64,000 nt of DNA, taken from contig JAJFGB010000001.1 in NCBI GenBank assembly GCA_021776335.1, positions 186,001 to 250,000 on the forward strand. Reading direction: 5' to 3'. The notes beneath the pieces are model-generated. The model saw nothing but the letters and a program-made list of their open reading frames with translations. It was not told the DNA's origin and made no database searches. The position numbers and the translations under genes were made by a program. Below, one piece after another: positions 60,567-64,000 of this stretch (positions are counted from its first letter, which is position 1; each line of letters opens with the position of its first letter). This DNA comes from Hyphococcus sp. (lineage in GTDB: Bacteria > Pseudomonadota > Alphaproteobacteria > Caulobacterales > Parvularculaceae).

Positions 60567-61871
60567 TCATGCCATCGCATGTATTTCCGCTAACGCCCGG
60601 TCGATCTCCTGCTCATTGTTCAAAAGGCTCGGCGCAAAGCGCGCATAGCTTTGCCGATAGGGGGTGCTGCTCATGATCACACCCTTGTCATGCATGCGCG
60701 CGACAACATCGTCGGGTGTGACGCCGTCAACATCAAAACAGGCAAAGCCGGCAGAGAGCGCCGGCGACATTGGCGTATAGAGTTTCACATGCGCCATTTT
60801 GGCGAGGCCTTCCTTTGCCTGGCTGTTGAGCTGATGAATGCGCGCTTCAACATTCGCTTTGCCCAATTGCAGGTGTAGTTTAAAAGCTTCGGGCAGCGCC
60901 CAGCGATGTTCAAAGGAATGAAACCCGCCCGGGGTCATATGCTGGCCCAGCGGCACCTGTTCCTGCGTTACCTGTTCCAGCCAGACAGCATAGGACAAGC
61001 TAAAGCTCGGGATCACGGCGTTGCTGCGGCGCCATGCACGGTCGCTGCCCCAGATGACGCCGGTGCCGCGCGGCCCGAAAATCCATTTATGTGTGCCGGC
61101 AACAAAGAAGTCACAGCCAAGCTTGCTGACATCCTGATTTTCAATGCCCAGCCCGTGCACGCCATCAACACAAAAGATAATTTGATCCGCCGGTTTCCGG
61201 TCGGCGTTCACCGCGTCAATGATGTCGGCGAGCGCCCGGATCGGAAGCTTCACCCCGGTTGAGGAATGCACCCAGGTGACGGCGACAACGCGCGTCCTGG
61301 CCGCGATATTATCTTTCAGGCGTCGCACCGCCTCATCTATATTAAAGAGGGCAGGGTTATCATAAAGAGCAATCTTGCGCACATGCGCGCCGGTGCGCGC
61401 CGCGCGGTGTGCGATCGACATGTCCGATGAATAATGTTCATGGGTGGTTTGCAGAATTTCGTCGCCGGGATCGAGCTTCAATCCGCTATAGACGAGTCCC
61501 AGCCCCATGGTCGTGCTGTCGGTAAGGGCGAATTGATGAGGTTCGCCGCCCATATAAAGCGCTGTGGCCGAAGCGATCTCGCCGTCAATAGTCAGGTAAT
61601 GTTCATGCCAATAGTCAGACGGGTTTTCGTCAAAAGCGCGACGGTGTTTTTCAATTGCATCGGCCACGGGCTTTGGATGAGACGCCAGCAGGAAGGTCGA
61701 AAGCTGTATGTAATCCCTGGTCAGCGGAAACAGGTTTCTGAGCGCGGTCCAGTCGCCGGCAGTGATGGGGCCGTCATCAAGTGCGGGAGACGCTGTTAAT
61801 GCTGCGGGCGCGGCAAGCGTATTGGCGGCGAGGGCGGTGCCGGCGGCGCCGAGAAATTGACGTCTTAACAT
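60567..61871 (-). CDS. Tat-exported class V aminotransferase (isopenicillin N epimerase-like)
   Basis: 434 residues. The N-terminus LRRQFLGAAGTALAANTLAA is a Tat signal (RRxFLG) with a hydrophobic core. The PLP fold is clear: TTHEHYSSDMSIAHRAA, VTWVHSSTGVKLPI, IFCVDGVHGLGIE, and FVAGTHKWIFGPRG with the PLP lysine. Such enzymes cover cysteine desulfurase-like and epimerase-like reactions; export by Tat with bound cofactor is unusual. The TPR lipoprotein gene follows, so the pair probably works in the periplasm. Substrate unknown. Confidence 0.9.
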   Translation of the reverse strand: MLRRQFLGAAGTALAANTLAAPAALTASPALDDGPITAGDWTALRNLFPLTRDYIQLSTFLLASHPKPVADAIEKHRRAFDENPSDYWHEHYLTIDGEIASATALYMGGEPHQFALTDSTTMGLGLVYSGLKLDPGDEILQTTHEHYSSDMSIAHRAARTGAHVRKIALYDNPALFNIDEAVRRLKDNIAARTRVVAVTWVHSSTGVKLPIRALADIIDAVNADRKPADQIIFCVDGVHGLGIENQDVSKLGCDFFVAGTHKWIFGPRGTGVIWGSDRAWRRSNAVIPSFSLSYAVWLEQVTQEQVPLGQHMTPGGFHSFEHRWALPEAFKLHLQLGKANVEARIHQLNSQAKEGLAKMAHVKLYTPMSPALSAGFACFDVDGVTPDDVVARMHDKGVIMSSTPYRQSYARFAPSLLNNEQEIDRALAEIHAMA

Positions 61872-62044
61872 AATGAAGCGCTCCTGTTTGGCGTCATATG
61901 TAACGCATCACGGGCGTCACAACAAAGGACAGGTGCAGTCTTTCGGTAAGAAGCGTTTCGGGCGAGGCCGGTCTGGTCGGGCACGCTGATTGACTTCAGG
62001 CAAGACGCCCAACACTATATTCAAACGCCGTCAGGGGGGCGCCA

Positions 62045-63064
62045 ATGCGCAAATTTCTCATTTCTCTCGCGAGTCTTTCGTTTTTTGCTGGTTGCACTGC
62101 CATAGATACAAATGCACCGCACAATGAATTCGCCCATGAGATTTCACCACCGCAGCCATGGCCTCATGAAAACTTCGATGCAAGCGATGAAAAATTCAGT
62201 TTTGCGATCATCTCTGACCTCAATGGCGGTGAGCGCGAAGGCGTTTTTGAAGTTGCGGTCGCGCAGCTTAATCTGCTGCGCCCGGAATTCATTATCAGCG
62301 TTGGTGATTTGATTGATGGCGGAACCGAGGATGTTTCGCAGCTGGAGGAAGAATGGGATTGGTTTGATGAGCGCGCTGCGAAAGCGCAGGCGCCGTTGTT
62401 TTATGTCGGCGGCAATCATGACCTTACCAATCAGACCATGCGCGATGTCTGGCAGAGCCGTTATGGCCCGCGCTATTACCACTTTGTCTATGGCGATATT
62501 CTGTTCCTGATGATGGATACGGAGGACTATTCTGACGCGCGCATGCAGGAAATCTATCTGGCGCGCGCTGCAGCGATCGAGGTGCTTGATGGCGATAAAC
62601 CGGAAAAAGCGCGCGAGATGGAATATTTTAAAATGCCCGAACGCGTGACTGGCGAAGTGGGTGATGAACAAGCGGCCTATATCGAAAAAGCAATTGCAGA
62701 AAACCCCGATGTTCGCTGGACGTTTGTGTTCATGCACAAGCCTGTGTGGATGCGCGAAGATGAAAACGCGTTCGCGCGCGTTGAAACTGCGTTAGGCGAT
62801 CGGCCTTACACATTATTCAACGGGCATTTCCATGCCTATGCACATCACCTGCGGAATGACCGCGACCATATCATTCTCGGCACGACGGGCGGCGGCCAGG
62901 ATGCGAAAAACGATGCATCTTTTGATCATGTCACGCTTGTCACGATGGATCAGGACGGTCCATCAATCGCGACGCTTCGAATGGACGGTATTCTTGACAA
63001 GTCTGGCGAGATACCGGCGGGCGGGAACGAAATGTGCCTTCAGGCGTCGCGCTGCGAGAACTAA
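62045..63064 (+). CDS. Metallophosphoesterase lipoprotein
   Basis: 339 residues. Lipoprotein signal ends FFAGC (Cys17). The calcineurin-like core: FAIISDLNGG (Asp present, but Asn where DxH has His), SVGDLIDGG, VGGNHDLTN, FMHKPVW and NGHFHAYAH. Apart from the N in the first motif, the metal ligands are present. It hydrolyses phosphate esters in the envelope; possible substrates are nucleotides or phospholipid derivatives. The gene has a GGGGGGCGCC-like stretch before the ATG. No coupled neighbour. Confidence 0.9.
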   Translation: MRKFLISLASLSFFAGCTAIDTNAPHNEFAHEISPPQPWPHENFDASDEKFSFAIISDLNGGEREGVFEVAVAQLNLLRPEFIISVGDLIDGGTEDVSQLEEEWDWFDERAAKAQAPLFYVGGNHDLTNQTMRDVWQSRYGPRYYHFVYGDILFLMMDTEDYSDARMQEIYLARAAAIEVLDGDKPEKAREMEYFKMPERVTGEVGDEQAAYIEKAIAENPDVRWTFVFMHKPVWMREDENAFARVETALGDRPYTLFNGHFHAYAHHLRNDRDHIILGTTGGGQDAKNDASFDHVTLVTMDQDGPSIATLRMDGILDKSGEIPAGGNEMCLQASRCEN

Positions 63065-63065
63065 A

Positions 63066-63112
63066 GCATTGGTCGAAAAGTGGAATCCGGATTTTGCGCC
63101 AAGAAAGGGGTT
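63066..63112. repeat. Extragenic element (GAAAAGTGGAATCCGG type)
   Basis: GCATTGGTCGAAAAGTGGAA with TCCGGATTTTGCGCC behind it, directly after the phosphoesterase stop. Same family as 5501, 8198 and 11420. Confidence 0.55.
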
Positions 63113-63208
63113 TTTGCCAATAATCTTGTCCCGTAGCGGTCCGTATCATAGAATATTGTTGCGTTCCCTGGGAAGAATGCGGGGCGCGTCGATACGGGAA
63201 GATATCTG

Positions 63209-64000
63209 ATGGCAAATGTTTATTTTGCAGTGCGGGTGGTTTTTGTTTCCGTCCTGTTTGTGTGTGGATTTGCAGCATCCAACGCTGCGGAAGCTCAAGG
63301 CTACATTCCTGGACCTGAAATTGATCCGGATCGCGCTGGCGTGGACAATGTTGGTCAGTACGGCGATTACATTGACCGTGCAGACGAGCTGATCTGGGAA
63401 TTGTATTTTCCGCGCTGTACGCCGCCTGAAGGCACAACAATCCTTGATTTCGATATGGATGTGCTTGGCGCGCCGCCGAATATTGCCGGCCACACGCAAA
63501 TTGCTACGATACATGGTTCCGTCGGCCTGCCATCCCATGGATCGATCAGCCGCGAAAATGCTGTCAGGCTGACAGCCGCCAGCGGCGCTGTTGTTGATTT
63601 TGATCAGCCGCAACGTCATGTCGGATTATATATTGGCGCTAATACCGGCACAATCGACCAGCTCGATCTTACCGCTTTTGACAGCGTAGGGCGCGTGGTC
63701 GGGCGCGATACGATCCTCAATGTTGAGCGGCCCATCAACACCTGCATGGCCATTGGTGCGAGCAGTGATTCTGGTATAAAGCACGTTGTCATTCAAAAAC
63801 GTGGAACCGGTCAGTTGATGATCGATCGGTTGTTCTATTCAGATAGCGTCGAGTTGCCCGCATTGCCCACGCCGGTCAGTGGCCGCGCAGAATTCGTAAC
63901 GCCGCTGGATCGTCAGACCCTGAATGCGTCGCGGGGGCACAATGTGATCGGCTTGATCCGCATCCCGTCCGGAATGTCACTTTCTGAAGTTACTTTGTCT
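63209..64000 (+). CDS. Secreted protein of unknown function, N-terminal part, cut by window edge
   Basis: 264 codons are visible and the frame is open to the window edge. The ATG at 63209 has GGGAAG upstream. The signal peptide VVFVSVLFVCGFAASNAAEA ends AEAQ. The mature part contains WELYFPRCTPPEG, LGAPPNIAGHTQIATIHG and AVVDFDQPQRHVGLYIGANT, which look like a beta-sandwich surface or binding module, then a second module starting FVTPLDRQTL. No catalytic motif is seen. Not recognised; the rest of the gene lies outside the window. Confidence 0.75.
   Translation, partial: MANVYFAVRVVFVSVLFVCGFAASNAAEAQGYIPGPEIDPDRAGVDNVGQYGDYIDRADELIWELYFPRCTPPEGTTILDFDMDVLGAPPNIAGHTQIATIHGSVGLPSHGSISRENAVRLTAASGAVVDFDQPQRHVGLYIGANTGTIDQLDLTAFDSVGRVVGRDTILNVERPINTCMAIGASSDSGIKHVVIQKRGTGQLMIDRLFYSDSVELPALPTPVSGRAEFVTPLDRQTLNASRGHNVIGLIRIPSGMSLSEVTLS

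Noticed and set aside
1-64000. CRISPR arrays, tRNA, rRNA, prophage, transposase or integrase genes
   Set aside because: None was recognised on either strand; the repeats seen are palindromic extragenic elements or tandem units without spacers.

Overview
The window looks like chromosome of a mid-GC alphaproteobacterium, probably a marine Hyphomonadales or Parvularculales-type organism. The strongest clue is the gene order murA, DUF2948, hisD, UPF0262, low-molecular-weight phosphatase, infA, maf, RNase G/E, yacG (11.6-23.0 kb), which is typical of Alphaproteobacteria. Supporting clues are a DUF481 outer-membrane protein, TonB-dependent receptors, many lipoproteins, two XRE regulators of the alphaproteobacterial kind, and several families of alphaproteobacterial extragenic palindromes. 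No rRNA, tRNA, CRISPR array, transposase or integrase was recognised.

Layout. 0-5.1 kb: the tail of an arylsulfotransferase-like protein, two tandem polytopic membrane paralogues and a PQQ dehydrogenase with an inserted cytochrome c domain. 5.2-11.4 kb: small accessory genes, including a secreted Cys/His-rich protein, two XRE regulators, a ribbon-helix-helix-like regulator, and an overlapping pair made of a protein with two RTX-like nonapeptides and a seven-helix membrane protein. 11.6-23.0 kb: the conserved housekeeping run, split after hisD by about 4.7 kb of accessory DNA (a coiled-coil membrane protein, a GST, trhO, a DUF481 protein) that is dense in palindromic repeats. 23-28.8 kb: small secreted proteins and lipoproteins, an L,D-transpeptidase and the decayed remnant of another, an alpha/beta hydrolase, an I78 inhibitor and a MAPEG protein.

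28.8-36.5 kb: an AraC regulator, a TonB-dependent receptor, an alpha/beta hydrolase and an MFS transporter arranged as an uptake-and-hydrolysis cluster with a direct-repeat operator candidate. A second L,D-transpeptidase and a decayed copy of the MFS 3' end follow. 36.5-41 kb: a lipoprotein and two divergent lipoprotein amidohydrolases. 41-47 kb: two tandem DUF547 lipoproteins with duplicated leaders, then an opposite-strand operon of DUF547, methyltransferase, START/SRPBCC and TIGR04283-type glycosyltransferase genes. 47.5-52.7 kb: a lipoprotein with peptidoglycan-binding-like and Sel1-like segments, a parallel beta-helix protein, a membrane protein and a CoA transferase. 53.5-56.9 kb: a LuxR-type regulator and a probable zinc-uptake locus (Zur-like box, small His-bearing protein, ZnuD-like receptor). 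57-64 kb: membrane proteins, a TPR lipoprotein with a Tat-exported class V aminotransferase, a metallophosphoesterase lipoprotein and the start of a secreted protein cut by the window edge.

Most accessory genes encode envelope or exported proteins. The best candidates for undescribed systems are the RTX-like peptide and membrane-protein pair (8.3-9.6 kb), the DUF547/methyltransferase/SRPBCC/glycosyltransferase operon with its tandem DUF547 neighbours (41-47 kb), and the covarying palindromic elements. All functions are read from sequence motifs only; no database search was possible.
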